A DNA stretch of 64,000 nucleotides, taken from the NCBI GenBank assembly GCA_002794775.1, contig NBAY01000035.1:419898-483897 (forward strand), read 5' to 3'. Below the pieces are notes generated by a model, which was not told the DNA's origin, made no database searches, and saw only the letters and a program-made list of their open reading frames with translations. The position numbers and the translations under genes were made by a program. Position 1 is the first letter of the stretch. Each line of letters opens with the position of its first letter. Source of the DNA: Porodaedalea pini (Eukaryota; Basidiomycota; Agaricomycetes; Hymenochaetales; Hymenochaetaceae). Positions 52,264 through 63,346 of the stretch are shown here, piece by piece.

Positions 52264-52488
52264 GGTTGATGGCGGCGATGCAAAGAAAGGAGGTGCTCCA
52301 AGAGCTCGAGGCTGCCATTTAGGAGACGACCTTGTATACCGTGAGTGTGGCACTAGTCAAGCAGTGGCGGACGCCGGAGCTAGCTAAATGGGGCTGAATA
52401 TATAACACAAAATATCCAAAAATTCAAGCTGCAGACACACAAATGATACACGCATGTATGCTGTATATACAATATTAATGACGCAGCG

Positions 52489-52960
52489 TCAAGCGACATA
52501 GCTAGGTAGCTCGTCGTCCTCGCCACTGCCGCCTGCAAGCCGCCCGACGTAGCCATCAACCATCCGTCCCCTTTCTCCGCCGAGCCAGAATAAAAAACGC
52601 CTTATACTAAGTTATAGTCTCCACCGATATTGATACGAAGCCGTTCGGCCCGGGTCCACCGACGCCTTCTGCGGTGTATGTGCAAGTCGTGCGCGGCGCG
52701 GGCCATGTAGACACCTCGGAACGCATCCACGAAGCACCCACCGTCATAGGTGGGGGATGAGCTCGCGATGCTGACCATGCTGTCGGTAAAGCATGAAGAG
52801 CTATTGCAGAGCCAGAATCATGTGCATGACTGGTCGACCTGGTGTGATTTCGTCGCACCTTCTTCGTGTCCTTCTCATCCCCGACCTTCACACCCTCCGG
52901 CAGCTTTGGCTTGACCTTCTTCTCCTTGACATGCACACGTGCTGATGGACGTGCCAGGAA
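52489..52960 (-). pseudogene. SSH4-like SPRY gene remnant
   Basis: Matches the 3' part of the intact SSH4-like gene at 63347-63798: the stop region (TCAAGCGACATAGCTAGGTA on the plus strand), the DDELPSYVA end, DGYVGRLAGG and GGPGPN are all recognisable. An insertion/deletion near 52575-52620 and frameshifts destroy the frame. Further upstream the minus strand encodes a Lys-rich stretch (KEKKVKPKLPEGVKVGDE) with no counterpart in the intact gene, so the boundary is uncertain. It lies in the same position relative to paralogue A as the intact gene does to paralogue B. Confidence 0.8.
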
Positions 52961-53508
52961 TACATCTCAATCTCCTTCTTGTACAGTACTACTCTGGGGT
53001 AGTCCAAGGGATCCTATCAACAGTACCGGTGCTGGCGTGAGCTTTCCTCAGCTTTCTTTGGCGCAAAATTCAGTTGACACACTCACATCAGCCTTAGAAA
53101 TATATCCTGGGTCCCTTGAGGTGGTGGTGTGATATTATGGTAACAGGAGCGCAGGCGGTTGGTGATGGAAAGAATGCAAGAGACAGCAACGCGTCGAGTG
53201 CGCCCCGAGCGCGTCCTGATGCGCCGAAGTTCAAACATCTGTCAGATAAACTCGGATTCTCTCAATCTTATCTTATCTGCTGATAAGCTCTCAGCTCCAG
53301 CTACATAGATAAACTCAGAATTTCTATTCTCATCTCATTGCAGGAATTCTACTTGTATACATGCGGAGTTGGATGGTAATTAATGTCGACATGCAGTAGT
53401 GGAAGTGGTAGTACAATCAGAGCCTCATCGGACAGCTCTCGCCGCGATATACGTGTTCAAACGCAATATGCGCATGGTATAATATACGTTTTCCAAAGGA
53501 TATGACGC
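52961..53508. other. Intergenic region between SSH4-like remnant and antiporter B
   Basis: No gene supported. The right part (from about 53350) resembles the 3' flanks of the other Kha1 copies. AGATAAACTC-like short repeats occur near 53245-53320. Confidence 0.45.
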
Positions 53509-56500
53509 TCACGCCTCCGCCGCCGTATGATTCGTCGCCTGCATGACCACAAGCCCCACGTCGCAAGCAGAAACGACAAGCGCTGTCGCAATGTCCCCGA
53601 TCGTCTTTCTCACCTCGCCACCGACTGCACCGTGCACCTCCATGAGTCCCTTCAGCTCCGCATGGTGGTGCTCGACCGCCATGCGCCGTGAGCGACCGAG
53701 AACAACGATGAGGCGCTGTCCATGCGCAGCTGCGTGGCCCAGTTGTGAAGAGACTTCATCGATGATGGCGTGCAGAGGTGTAGGAGAACTGTGCTCCCTG
53801 AATGTTATACGCGTCAGCGCGTTGGTCACGCATGACAGATGGTTCTCTTCGGCGGAAGGTGAGGCATACCGCGCCCAAGTGATGCTGTCTACGATCTCAG
53901 ATTGTAGACATGTTTGCGTGTTGAAGGTGCCGTAGACGGTATCTGGAACGTTGGTCAGCTAGTAGAATATGTATCAGTGTCAGTGTCCCAACTTCCTGAT
54001 AGAAGGAGTAAGTGACTCACAGATCTTTCAGTGTTGTCGTTCGCTCCGATGTTTCCAACAGTCTCACCCTCGTCCTGTCCAGTCGTGTGCGCTTTACCTC
54101 GTGCCTCCAAAATTTCCAGGTCAAAGTTCGACTTCGCTTTCGTCATGCGCACCACCGTCGCCTTTATCTTCGGGTTCGCGCAAAGCTGTACGACGAACTC
54201 AAGCGCAAGGCGGTCATCTAATCCGCCAAAAAACGGCAACAGTATCTGCTGCTTGCTACCGTATCGATTCCGCGCAGATGCACCTGTCCCTATAGACAGC
54301 GTGCGATCGACGTACAGCGCGACATCGGTGTGGCACTGCGCGAAAACGGCACGGATGAACTGCGAGTGCACGATGGACGCGGACTTGTCGACTGATTGTG
54401 TGTGGAAGAGCATGTCGAAATGGTTCGGGGAGGGTGCTATGGGTGCGGCGGATGTGGAAGACGCGTCAAGGCTGTCTACGATGGGCACAGACGGTGGAAG
54501 CCAAGAGACCAATACGAGCTCCGATGCATTATCCCGTGCATGATCTGCTACGCGTGACGCGAGATCTCCGAAGGTAACGACGGAAAGAGAGGAAGAGATT
54601 GAGAGGTCGTTCAGATCGCCGAACGTCTTGAACACATTGAGTAAAGGATCAGTGTGGATGAGCTGGTCGGCCGCCGAAGACTTCATGACAGCCGAAGTAC
54701 GGTCCGAAAGCTCGATGAGACGGAGAGCATCGATGACTACATTAGACTTCGACGGAGGTCTATTGAAATTCGAACTTTCGGAGGAATGCGTGCGCTTCTT
54801 TTTTAACACTTTATCTGTGTCTTTCTCGGAAACTTCAGGTGGGGGATGGATGAGCTGGGTAAGCGCCATCATTCCCGACAGATGCTCAAGCTTGTCAAGG
54901 ACAACGGTGAAGCGCGTCTTCCAGGCCTCATCGTTTTCTTCAGCTAGGTTGTCTTCCTCCTCTTCTATTTTCTGGTAATCGGGACCCATTTGGGAGGCCC
55001 GAGTCCTTTTGTTCGGTGGGTACAGAACAAGCACTACAGGCGTGGTCAAGCAGGTCAAGACGAGTGCCTCGAAGACGAACATCGAGAAAACACGCTATCA
55101 AGTGGCATCGTAAATCATTGTTCTTTAAAAATAAGCATTAAGTTTGGAATTTACCGGTGTGAGAATGCCAGCGGACAGTCCGACGTTAAGGACGATCAGC
55201 TCGACAAGTCTAAAAAATACCATGCATGAACACTCACTCAAAGCAACTTAGTTGAAAACAACATACCCTTTGCAGCTCATGAGAGAACCAATCGTACTCG
55301 CCTCTCGCCAATTGAATCCACAAAGCCGGGCTGCAACAGAGCATCCGGTAAACTTGCCAAAGTACGCAAGACAACATATGGCGATCGTGAAACCCCAAGT
55401 GATACCATCGTCCAGGAGACCTAGGTTCGTAGAAAGGCCGGAGTGTGTGAAGTACTGGTGAGGAATAGTCAGCTGAAAATAATCGGGCAAGGAGAGCAGG
55501 ATTACGTACGAGTGGCAGAAAGATGATAGAGACCATATCCTCGAGCTTCTCGGTTAGCGCGATTGCTAGTCCGCCTTCGCGTGGGACGACCAATCCGGCT
55601 AAAAAGCCACCTGGATTGAAACGCGTCAGAAGCAGATATCGCTACTAGGTAGTGCAGACAGTCGCACCGAAGATAGCGTGGACACCAATAATATCGGTGA
55701 AGAAGGCCGATGCAAAGGTCATGAGAATCGCAGCAGTCATGAAAGTCATCGTGGGCCCATTCTCGATGGAACCTGTATGCTGCGCGAGCCACTTGAATAC
55801 GCGCCGCACGGGTAAGAGCAGAAAGAGCGTCCATGCCACTGTTGTAAGAAGGATCCATAGTGCACTGAGGCCTGAGGTGGCGTTCACTAAAGCGACGGAA
55901 AGTGCGAGCAGTGTCCAGCCAACGATATCATTTCCGATACCAGCTGACAGAACGACGATACCGACGGTCGTGTCAACGAGCTTCAGCTCTGTCAAAATAC
56001 GACAAAGAACAGGGAATGCAGTGATTGAGAACGCGACACCGGTGAAAAGCATGAAATGCGTGTAGGACGTGTTCGCCGGGTCGATGTACCTATTGTAGAT
56101 CGGCACCGCGAGCGCCGCGCCGAGTCCAAATGGCAGGACCATCCCGGCCAGTGCAATTGGCATTGAAAAGCGTGCATTCTTCTTGATAACAGCAGTCTCG
56201 ATCTCGAGTCCGACGAGAAAGAGGAAGAGTACAAGGCCGATATTCGCGACGAGCGAGAGGTACGGCAACGACTCGGATGGGAAGATGTGTGCTGTGAACC
56301 CTGGGATGCGTCCGAAGGCGGTAGGGCCGAGCAGGATGCCACCGAGGACCTCTGCGATGACCCTTGGCTCCCTTATGCGCTTGAGTCCGACGCTGAGTAG
56401 CTGGGCCGTCATGATGATAATGCCTGTTGTCAGCTGTCAACAAATGTTGCTCATCACCGTCGCGCCAGCCGCCGACACTCACCGACTTGGATGATCCATA

Positions 56501-56692
56501 ATCGAAAGGGATCAGAGGTAGTGAACTGGGCTGGGTCCACCCCGCTCGACAAGACTTCCTATAAAATTGCGAGGTTATGAGCCTCCGAAGTCGATATCCA
56601 GGACGCCGCACCTGTTCCGTCGCCGCTCTGCGATGAAGCCGCGTCGTCGCGCATGCAAGACTGACGACGGTACTCGAAAACTCACCCGACAT
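53509..56692 (-). CDS. KHA1: Kha1-type K+(Na+)/H+ antiporter, paralogue B
   Basis: Same family and exon plan as paralogue A: 56692-56612, 56558-56483, 56423-55656, 55610-55510, 55454-55267, 55209-55155, 55094-54021, 53958-53509, giving 930 aa. Starts MSGEFSSTVVSLACAT. The exchanger domain (REPRVIAEVLGGILLGPTAF, GNDIVGWTLLAL, GLVVPREGGLAIALTEKLED) and cytosolic domain (QILLPFFGGLDDRLALEF, LGRSRRMAVEHHHAELKGL) are intact. Exon 3 is nearly identical to that of A, whereas the C-terminal exons differ much more. The third intron seems to use a GC donor (gcacta at 55655) where A has GT. If that donor fails the gene would be disabled. No other lesion was found. Confidence 0.87.
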
Positions 56693-56802
56693 GGTGGCGC
56701 AAAAGAAAAGAGGTGCTCTAAGTGACCGTGACTGTCATTTAGGAGATGAGCTGAACGTGGTACTAGCGTACAACATGGTAAAATAGCCCGGGTATAGACG
56801 CG
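56693..56802. other. Upstream region of antiporter B, left flank of LINE 3
   Basis: 110 bp between the start codon of paralogue B and the LINE target duplication. Together with the sequence after 63094 it forms the original intergenic region between antiporter B and the SSH4-like gene. Confidence 0.6.
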
Positions 56803-56813
56803 ACTACTATCAC
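56803..56813 (+). repeat. Left target duplication of LINE 3
   Basis: actactatcac, identical to 63083-63093. The second copy is followed by gtg, so the empty site reads actactatCACGTG. Confidence 0.95.
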
Positions 56814-56878
56814 TTCTTCCTACCATCATCATCGACCGTGGGAAAACAGTACAGCTAGCCTCTTTCCTCTTACTTGCT

Positions 56879-59110
56879 ATGGACAACAAGATGTTGACCA
56901 GAGCAAAAGCGTCTCTACACAAGACAAAGTCTACTCGTTCCCTTGTCAATCCCAAGGACCCCACCAAGTGTGAGGAGTGTAAACAGGATCTCCCCTATCA
57001 CAGTCGCCAGTGTGTTAGTGGGACCGCCAAGTTATGTGTCACTTGTGGTCGCGACAAGACCTACAACCACAACGACAACGTATGCGCGACAGTTTCAGTG
57101 AATCGTGCCAATTGGTCTCCGGATGTCGAAGCGGACGCACACGCCGCCAAACTACGCAAACAAGGGGACCTTCCCCCCACCCCTGATATCGAATCGCAGA
57201 ACTCTCTTAAGCGCTCGAACTCAGAAGAAGAGCACAGGTCCATCCCACCCCCCGCCCGAGTCGACGACGATGTTATGGATGATGATCTGTACATCCCGGA
57301 CGAGCACATCAGTCAGGCCCCTCAGGTCGACAATATCATGGAGGATATCGATGAAATGACAGATCCGGCCATCGCCGAGAAAGTTAATTATTCTTTTGCT
57401 AACCTTACCAAAGAAACTATCGACACGATCAACACGCTCATCTCCCAGCCGACATGGTCATCTGACAAACCCTGGTTCGACGACCCAGTTCGGGCCGGGG
57501 CCATCCTCGCTAACGTCGGATCCAATTTGATATCTTGGATTTCCAAGTCGAACTCGCTAGACGACGAAACCAGTCTCGCCAACTCAGCCAACGAAAGCCT
57601 GGAGGCCTTTCATTCAACCTTCCGCATTCACTCCCCTTCATTCAAACATGTGTTCGAAAATATCTATGTCAACAGTCAAACCATCCGCGACCAAGAAATC
57701 ACAGATACCATGCACGCCATGTCCTGCTCCATTCAACATCTTTCCGCGGTCGTTTCTTCCATTTCAGAAAAAACTAATAACATCGAAAAACAGCTTTCAG
57801 ACGTTCCGGCTCCGTCAGTTCCGCGTCCAGTTTCGGCTAACACTAACACCAATAAACAGAAAATCCTACCTGACCCAATTGGCGTCCGCTTCGTACATGA
57901 CCCCAAGTTTCCTCCCCCAGGCCCTATTGTTAAACAACGTGTCCATACCCCAAAAAACGGTAAAACAGAATACGCAGCTGCCATCGCTAAAACCCGCATC
58001 CCAGGCTCGGGGTATCGCATGACTTCGGAAGGTACCATCATCGCTCCGGATGGCTACGCCCACTCCGCACACAACGCCCCCCAAGGCTCTCAGACCAAAG
58101 TCTATTACCCTCCCGTTGAATCCATTGGCACGGATCGGGACGGGTTTACAACTGTTTCCTATGCCAAAGCGGCCCAAAAGAAACCGAAACCCATCCCTAC
58201 CAAAGTGGTCCGCTCCACTGAACAGAACCCTGACGGGGAAATTTCTACCATCCCTATCAACCGGTCTAACGGATCGGTCAACACCCGCGTTCGAAATGTT
58301 CGGCGCATTTTCTTTTCGTTACCCGGTGACCTTGCCGTCCGCCCCTCTACCCTGTCCGTCAAAAACAGTGTTCGCGCAGGTCTCAAGGGCAATTCTCTCT
58401 TTAAACACCTGGTTGTTCTCAACGTCGAATACACAACTAACAGTAACCTGTTGATCGCTTTTACTAACATTCGTCCCGATTTTGACGCCCAGTATAGTTC
58501 ACTTGTTTCTCAACTAAACCGCATCATCAACATCAACGGCACCAGGGCATTCACGCCCTCTCCGCAATTTAAAATGGTCATCCCGGGTGTCCCCGTCTTT
58601 GACAAGGATACCAAACTAATTTATTCAGAGAAGGACCTCATTGACGAGATATCCGCCCTCCCACAATTCGAAGGCCAGGAGTTCATGTTCCCTCCCCGGT
58701 TCATGTCCTCAATCGAACGTTTAAACCAACGCGACTTCTGCAACGTATCGGTCGTCCTCAAAGACGATTCGAAACTTTGCTTCGATCACTTCTTCCTCCA
58801 CAATAACCGGTCTGTCCCGATATTTGGAGTTATCCGCCGCCTCGAGGAAATGAGGGCTCGACCGACCATCAACCAGTGCGACAACTGTCACCGCCTGGGA
58901 CACCCAGCCGCCAAATGCCGTTCAGTAGCTCGGTGCGCCGTCTGCTCTGAACCACACCGCACTGCTGTACACATCGCTAAGTGTGCCCCGTGCACCGCGA
59001 CTAACAATCTCCAATGCGAACACTTCGCCCTGTGCATCAATTGTCAGGGTAATCACAGCGCCAGGTCATCGGAGTGCCCAGCTCGTCGTAATTATCGATC
59101 CCCCTTCTAA
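56879..59110 (+). CDS. LINE copy 3 ORF1
   Basis: 743 aa, uninterrupted, close to ORF1 of copy 2. N-terminal Cys/His cluster (KCEECKQDLPYHSRQC, LCVTCGRDKTYNHNDNVC), an acidic middle, a heptad-like segment (SIQHLSAVVSSISEKTNNIE) that may drive oligomerisation, and C-terminal CCHC knuckles (CDNCHRLGHPAAKC, CAVCSEPHRTAVHIAKC, CEHFALCINCQGNH). Expected role is binding element RNA. The stop TAA is 6 nt before the ORF2 ATG. Confidence 0.92.
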   Translation: MDNKMLTRAKASLHKTKSTRSLVNPKDPTKCEECKQDLPYHSRQCVSGTAKLCVTCGRDKTYNHNDNVCATVSVNRANWSPDVEADAHAAKLRKQGDLPPTPDIESQNSLKRSNSEEEHRSIPPPARVDDDVMDDDLYIPDEHISQAPQVDNIMEDIDEMTDPAIAEKVNYSFANLTKETIDTINTLISQPTWSSDKPWFDDPVRAGAILANVGSNLISWISKSNSLDDETSLANSANESLEAFHSTFRIHSPSFKHVFENIYVNSQTIRDQEITDTMHAMSCSIQHLSAVVSSISEKTNNIEKQLSDVPAPSVPRPVSANTNTNKQKILPDPIGVRFVHDPKFPPPGPIVKQRVHTPKNGKTEYAAAIAKTRIPGSGYRMTSEGTIIAPDGYAHSAHNAPQGSQTKVYYPPVESIGTDRDGFTTVSYAKAAQKKPKPIPTKVVRSTEQNPDGEISTIPINRSNGSVNTRVRNVRRIFFSLPGDLAVRPSTLSVKNSVRAGLKGNSLFKHLVVLNVEYTTNSNLLIAFTNIRPDFDAQYSSLVSQLNRIININGTRAFTPSPQFKMVIPGVPVFDKDTKLIYSEKDLIDEISALPQFEGQEFMFPPRFMSSIERLNQRDFCNVSVVLKDDSKLCFDHFFLHNNRSVPIFGVIRRLEEMRARPTINQCDNCHRLGHPAAKCRSVARCAVCSEPHRTAVHIAKCAPCTATNNLQCEHFALCINCQGNHSARSSECPARRNYRSPF

Positions 59111-59116
59111 TTGCCT

Positions 59117-62100
59117 ATGACAGATTCTATCTCAGTTTTTTTCTCTTAACCTCCGCAATTCAGTCCCTACGTTTGATTATTTGCTTCGCTCCTTTTCGAC
59201 CACTCATTCTTCCCCTGATATTATCTGTTTTCAAGAAATTCCTACCATTCATTCGATCGTCCCTTCTAAACTTTCACCTTCTGGATCCCGTATTTTCAAC
59301 TTACAAAATTTTGCTCCATACATTGCCTTCCGACCCTCTTCTCCCGAAAAACCCAGATGTTGTACACTGGTACATCCACGCATCATTCATCTCGTCTCCC
59401 TTCATACCCCAAGCTCCCTCTCTCCTAATATCACAGTCGTCTCAATTTTTCGAGGCGACTTATCCCCTCTTTTACTTTGGAACGTTTACAGCTCGCCTTC
59501 TCTTCACGAGTTCGAAAACCCCTTCCCTCCTCTCAATATCCCCTCCAACATCTTCATAGGGGATTTTAACCGCCATGCGGAGCTCTGGTCTTTCCCAGAG
59601 CAATCCTCGTATTTTTCTTATTCGACTGCCTTCGTTGACTGGATCAACGACAATCGCTTAATCATCTGCAACCCTCCTTTCCAACACACGTATTTTAACC
59701 GTTCATCAGGATCTAAAACCATTATCAACCTTCTTATTGCATCTGACGATTTCGCTCCTTCCCTCTTAGAACGCACCTCTATTTCAGACCCTTCTCTAGA
59801 CATCGCTTCGGATCATCTTCCCATTCGTTTCTCTTTCAATATTAACATCGAGGCTGCTCCCCAACAGCCTCCCCTTCGCGCAATTCACTTTCGCGACCTA
59901 CCTTCTTTTATTGGGGAATTTTGCGATTCTAACATATTCCCCTTTTCTCTAATGGGAATTGAATCCCCCAAGGCGCTGGACGACCTTCTTTTTTCCCTTC
60001 ATTCTAGTCTATCTGACTTTGCCACATCTTTTCTCCACAAGCGAAAACCCCGATCCTACTTCGGCCCCAACAATTGGTGGTCCGAAGCGTGCACAAAACT
60101 CTACCGCGAGCACTGCGTAAACCCGTGCCCTTTGTCGAAATCACTCCTTGACACGGAGATCACCCGTGCCAAAAACGCGTTTTTCGGATCGCGACTACAA
60201 CAATCTGACACTCGATCTGCCTGGCGCAACCAGTTCCTAGGCATGGCCCGACGCCGAACCCCAATCGGCGCACTCCGCATGTCAAACGGGTCTTACACCC
60301 TGACAGAGTCTGACAAAGCGTCACTCTTTCGTGAGACGTTTTTCCCCCCGTTACCCAACACTCCAGAGGTCATCCCCCTCCCTGACCTTACGGAGTTCCG
60401 TCCCATTGAATTGAAGGACGTGCACGCTGCCTTCCAAGGCGTCGACCGAGAAACAAGCCCTGGCAATAGCCATATCTCGTTCAAACACTTGGAGCTCCTT
60501 ATCGAGCATCGGGGTCAGTTTTTCGCTGATCTTTTTACTTTATGTATGAAAATTGGTCACTTCCCTTTCCCTTTTAAAACGTCACTCGTTACCTTCATCC
60601 CTAAACCCAAACGCCCCGACTTCTCTGTCCCAAGAGCGTTTCGTCCTATCACGCTTGTCGACACTATTGGCAAACTCTTCGAACGTATTCTTTTCAATTT
60701 TCTCCAACCCTTTTTTGAAGTTAACAATCTTCTTCCCGACGCCCAACATGGGTGTCGAAAACATCGCTCTTCTCTTACCGCCTGTTACTCTTTACTTTCA
60801 ACCATCCTTTCCCAACCCTTTATTAATTCCTCCAGTGATTCACTGGGCATGCTTCATACTCGACACCGCTACTTGATTACCTCAGTCCTTACCATCGACA
60901 TCCAAGGCTTTTTTGACAATATTTCACATAACCGTCTTCTTTCTAAACTTATTCATGCCAACGTCCATCCCAACGTTATTCACGTTCTCTCTGGCTGGCT
61001 CAGAGATCGACCCATTTCTCTTTCCTTCAACAATTATTGTTCATCCCCTTTCGTTAAACCCAATCGCGGAGTTCCGCAGGGTTCCCCACTATCCCCCCTT
61101 ATTTCTATCTTCGCCGCATCTGACGTTATTACGGCCTATAATTCTCATTTCGGCCCAGACCGACCTTTGCTCGCTTATATGGATGATCACCTCCTCTACG
61201 CTCGTTCATTAAGCCTCTCCACCAACTTAACCCGACTCCGCAAACAATTCCAATTCATTTCTTCCCAATTTCAATCCCTTGGTTTATCCATCGACCCAGA
61301 CGCTATCGAACTGCTTCATATTCTCCCTCACCGCAGAGTAGCAGATTTTACCTTCCATTCTTTTCTATCAAACTCTTCTTTCTCGTCCAACGCGGCATTG
61401 CCCTTATCGAATAACCGCGTTATCCGCCCTTCTCGCCATCTTTCCTGGCTGGGCGTTATTTTTTCTTATGATTTGTCCCCCAAACTTCACTTCGAATCCC
61501 GGGCCAATAAAGCCCTTTCCACCCTTCATCAACGTTCTTTTCTTTTCAATCGCACCAATGGCGCATATCTCCAATACGTGCGTCTTTTATATTTTGGTCT
61601 CATTCGTTCGGTCGCCATTTATGGCGCCATCCTTTTTCCTGAGTCTCATTATCTCTCAATTCTCACAAAAACCCAAAACCATTTTCTTAATCTCGTTTTC
61701 CATTGTAGCACGAATTCTAGTGTGACGGAATCTCTTTTATCTTGCCCACCCCTTCCACTGTTTATTCGACTCCTCTCACAACGCTTTCTTCTCTCTTACT
61801 TTTCTCACTCGTCTCTGAATCCTAACCCCAAGCAATACCTGTTGTCGTCGCTTCTTCCCAATATCATGATCCCCAAAACCCCTTCATTCCCTAGTTTTAC
61901 TGCCATTCATTCGCGTCTCATCATGACTCCTATCCCTTCATTCTCGCATCGACAAATCGCCATTCGTAATTTCAATTCATTCTTTTTACACCCTCCCCCA
62001 TATCAATATTTCATTTTCACAGATGGCTCTATCATCCCACAGGCCGACGGCTCCCTCAACGGTGGCCACGGGTTCGTCATTATGCACAATCAACAGGAAC

Positions 62101-62942
62101 TTGCTGTCTTTTCATCAGCAGCGCACTCTCGTTCGAACATCTTGTTCGAAGAGCAGGAAGCGCTCATCGCAGCCATGCGACGTATCTCATCTCTTCTTTC
62201 GAAATGCTTCACTCCCATACACATCCACATCGTCTCCGATTCGCTTAACTGCGTCCAACTCATTTTCTCTAACGACACTCGACATGCGGACTTCATTATC
62301 CTGTTCCGCCGTCTATGCGGAATTTTCCTCGCCTTACATCATGAGGCCTCGCATATTACAGTCCAGTGGCTCCCGTCCCATCGCGGAGTACTTGGCAACG
62401 TCAAAGCGGATAGGCTGGCTAAAGACGCCGCCTCCAACCCAAATATCGAGACTACACCGGCATCGCTACCTAATCTGAAGGCGCAAGTACAGCTCGACCT
62501 TGTTCGTGACTGGAAAGCCAACATCATTAACCTACGTGGACATCGCTCTATCCTTGAGCCGTCCTCCTTCATCCTTCACCCAACGCGATCCCTACACCCA
62601 TTTTTGAAGCTTTCTCCGAAGAAGAAGATATATCGCTCAGTTCAAACACGCGCTGTCAGCCTGATGCTGAACGCGCTCGATTTGCATAACCGAAACCTCC
62701 AACCTCGTTGTCCAGACCCGTTGTGTCTCAAGCACGATGTACGCCACATTCTTAATGTTTGCCCTTTTTTCGCTTTTGTTCGAAACGGTCTCTTTCGCCA
62801 CCGATCTTTACCTTTAACGTTTGTCGAATGGTCTCGCCCTAATAATTTTCTCCTCCTCCTTAAATTTGCTTATTTTTCATTCCGTCGCCCTCCGGACAGT
62901 ATGCCTTTATTATCCGAATTACCCCACTCATTTGACCTTTAG
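59117..62942 (+). CDS. LINE copy 3 ORF2 (endonuclease, RT, RNase H), one frameshift at the start
   Basis: The conserved start is the ATG at 59117 (MTDSISVF). A run of seven T at 59136-59142, against six expected from copy 2, shifts the frame and gives a stop after about ten codons. Downstream the frame is open from before 59181 to 62942, about 1253 aa. Endonuclease: DIICFQEIPT, FIGDFNRHAE, ASDHLPIRFSF. RT: AFRPITLVDTIGKLF, DIQGFFDNIS, GVPQGSPLSPL, AYMDDHLL. RNase H: FTDGSIIPQADG, EEQEALIAA, VSDSLNCV, KADRLAKDAA. C-terminal Cys/His motif: CPDPLCLKHDVRHILNVC. All catalytic residues I could check are present. The enzyme would nick the target and copy RNA by target-primed reverse transcription. 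Confidence 0.9.
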
Positions 62943-63082
62943 TAAACACCCCTAACCACGTTATGTCTCTTGTCCTCTTTTACTTACCACCTTCATTCAC
63001 GCTCTACGTCGTCCCTTCTGTTTGCATTATGGTTTCCTGTGCGGTTGGTCGTCTGTTAGCAGTAGATAGCAGATATTATAAA

Positions 63083-63093
63083 ACTACTATCAC
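63083..63093 (+). repeat. Right target duplication of LINE 3
   Basis: actactatcac followed by gtgagg. Confidence 0.95.
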
Positions 63094-63346
63094 GTGAGGA
63101 TCGGCGTCACGTTTTGACTGGCCATGGTACTTAAAATGTAAATCATGCTTTTCAAAGTTGCCAATATTAATGGAAGCATCACATTTTCCTACTCCTCTCT
63201 CCACACACATTTATCAACCTCGCATCTTTTCATTCAAGCGTCGGTGGTAGAGGTTGTGTTTCCATTTTTAGGAACTCCATGTTACTTTTGAAACCTATTT
63301 GTACACAAACAATTATACCCTGTGTATACAGCTAGACTGCCCAACA
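63094..63346. other. Intergenic region 3' of the SSH4-like gene
   Basis: About 250 bp, no gene. Original neighbour sequence of antiporter B before LINE 3 inserted. Confidence 0.5.

Larger units (their letters stand above)
56814..63082 (+). mobile_element. LINE copy 3, full length, nearly intact
   Basis: A 6269-bp element with a 65-nt 5' UTR (CCTACCATCATCATCGACCG then TGGGAAAAC), intact ORF1, ORF2 with a single 1-nt frame defect near its start, and a 3' end ATTATAAA without poly(A). Inserted between antiporter B and the SSH4-like gene. The 3' UTR shares GCGGTTGGT, GTCTGTTAG and AGTAGATAGCAGA with copy 2. Confidence 0.95.

Noticed and set aside
56090..56692. 200-codon continuous frame over exons 1-3 of antiporter B
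   Set aside because: It reads through two introns with good splice signals and leaves the exchanger domain out of frame. The spliced model restores the family sequence.
33172..63093. Idea that CACGTG at the LINE junctions is merely part of the element end
   Set aside because: CAC lies in the duplicated host sequence at both ends, and GTG occurs only on the 3' host side. The 5' side of each element continues with element sequence (ATCTT or TTCTT), so the hexamer belongs to the empty target.
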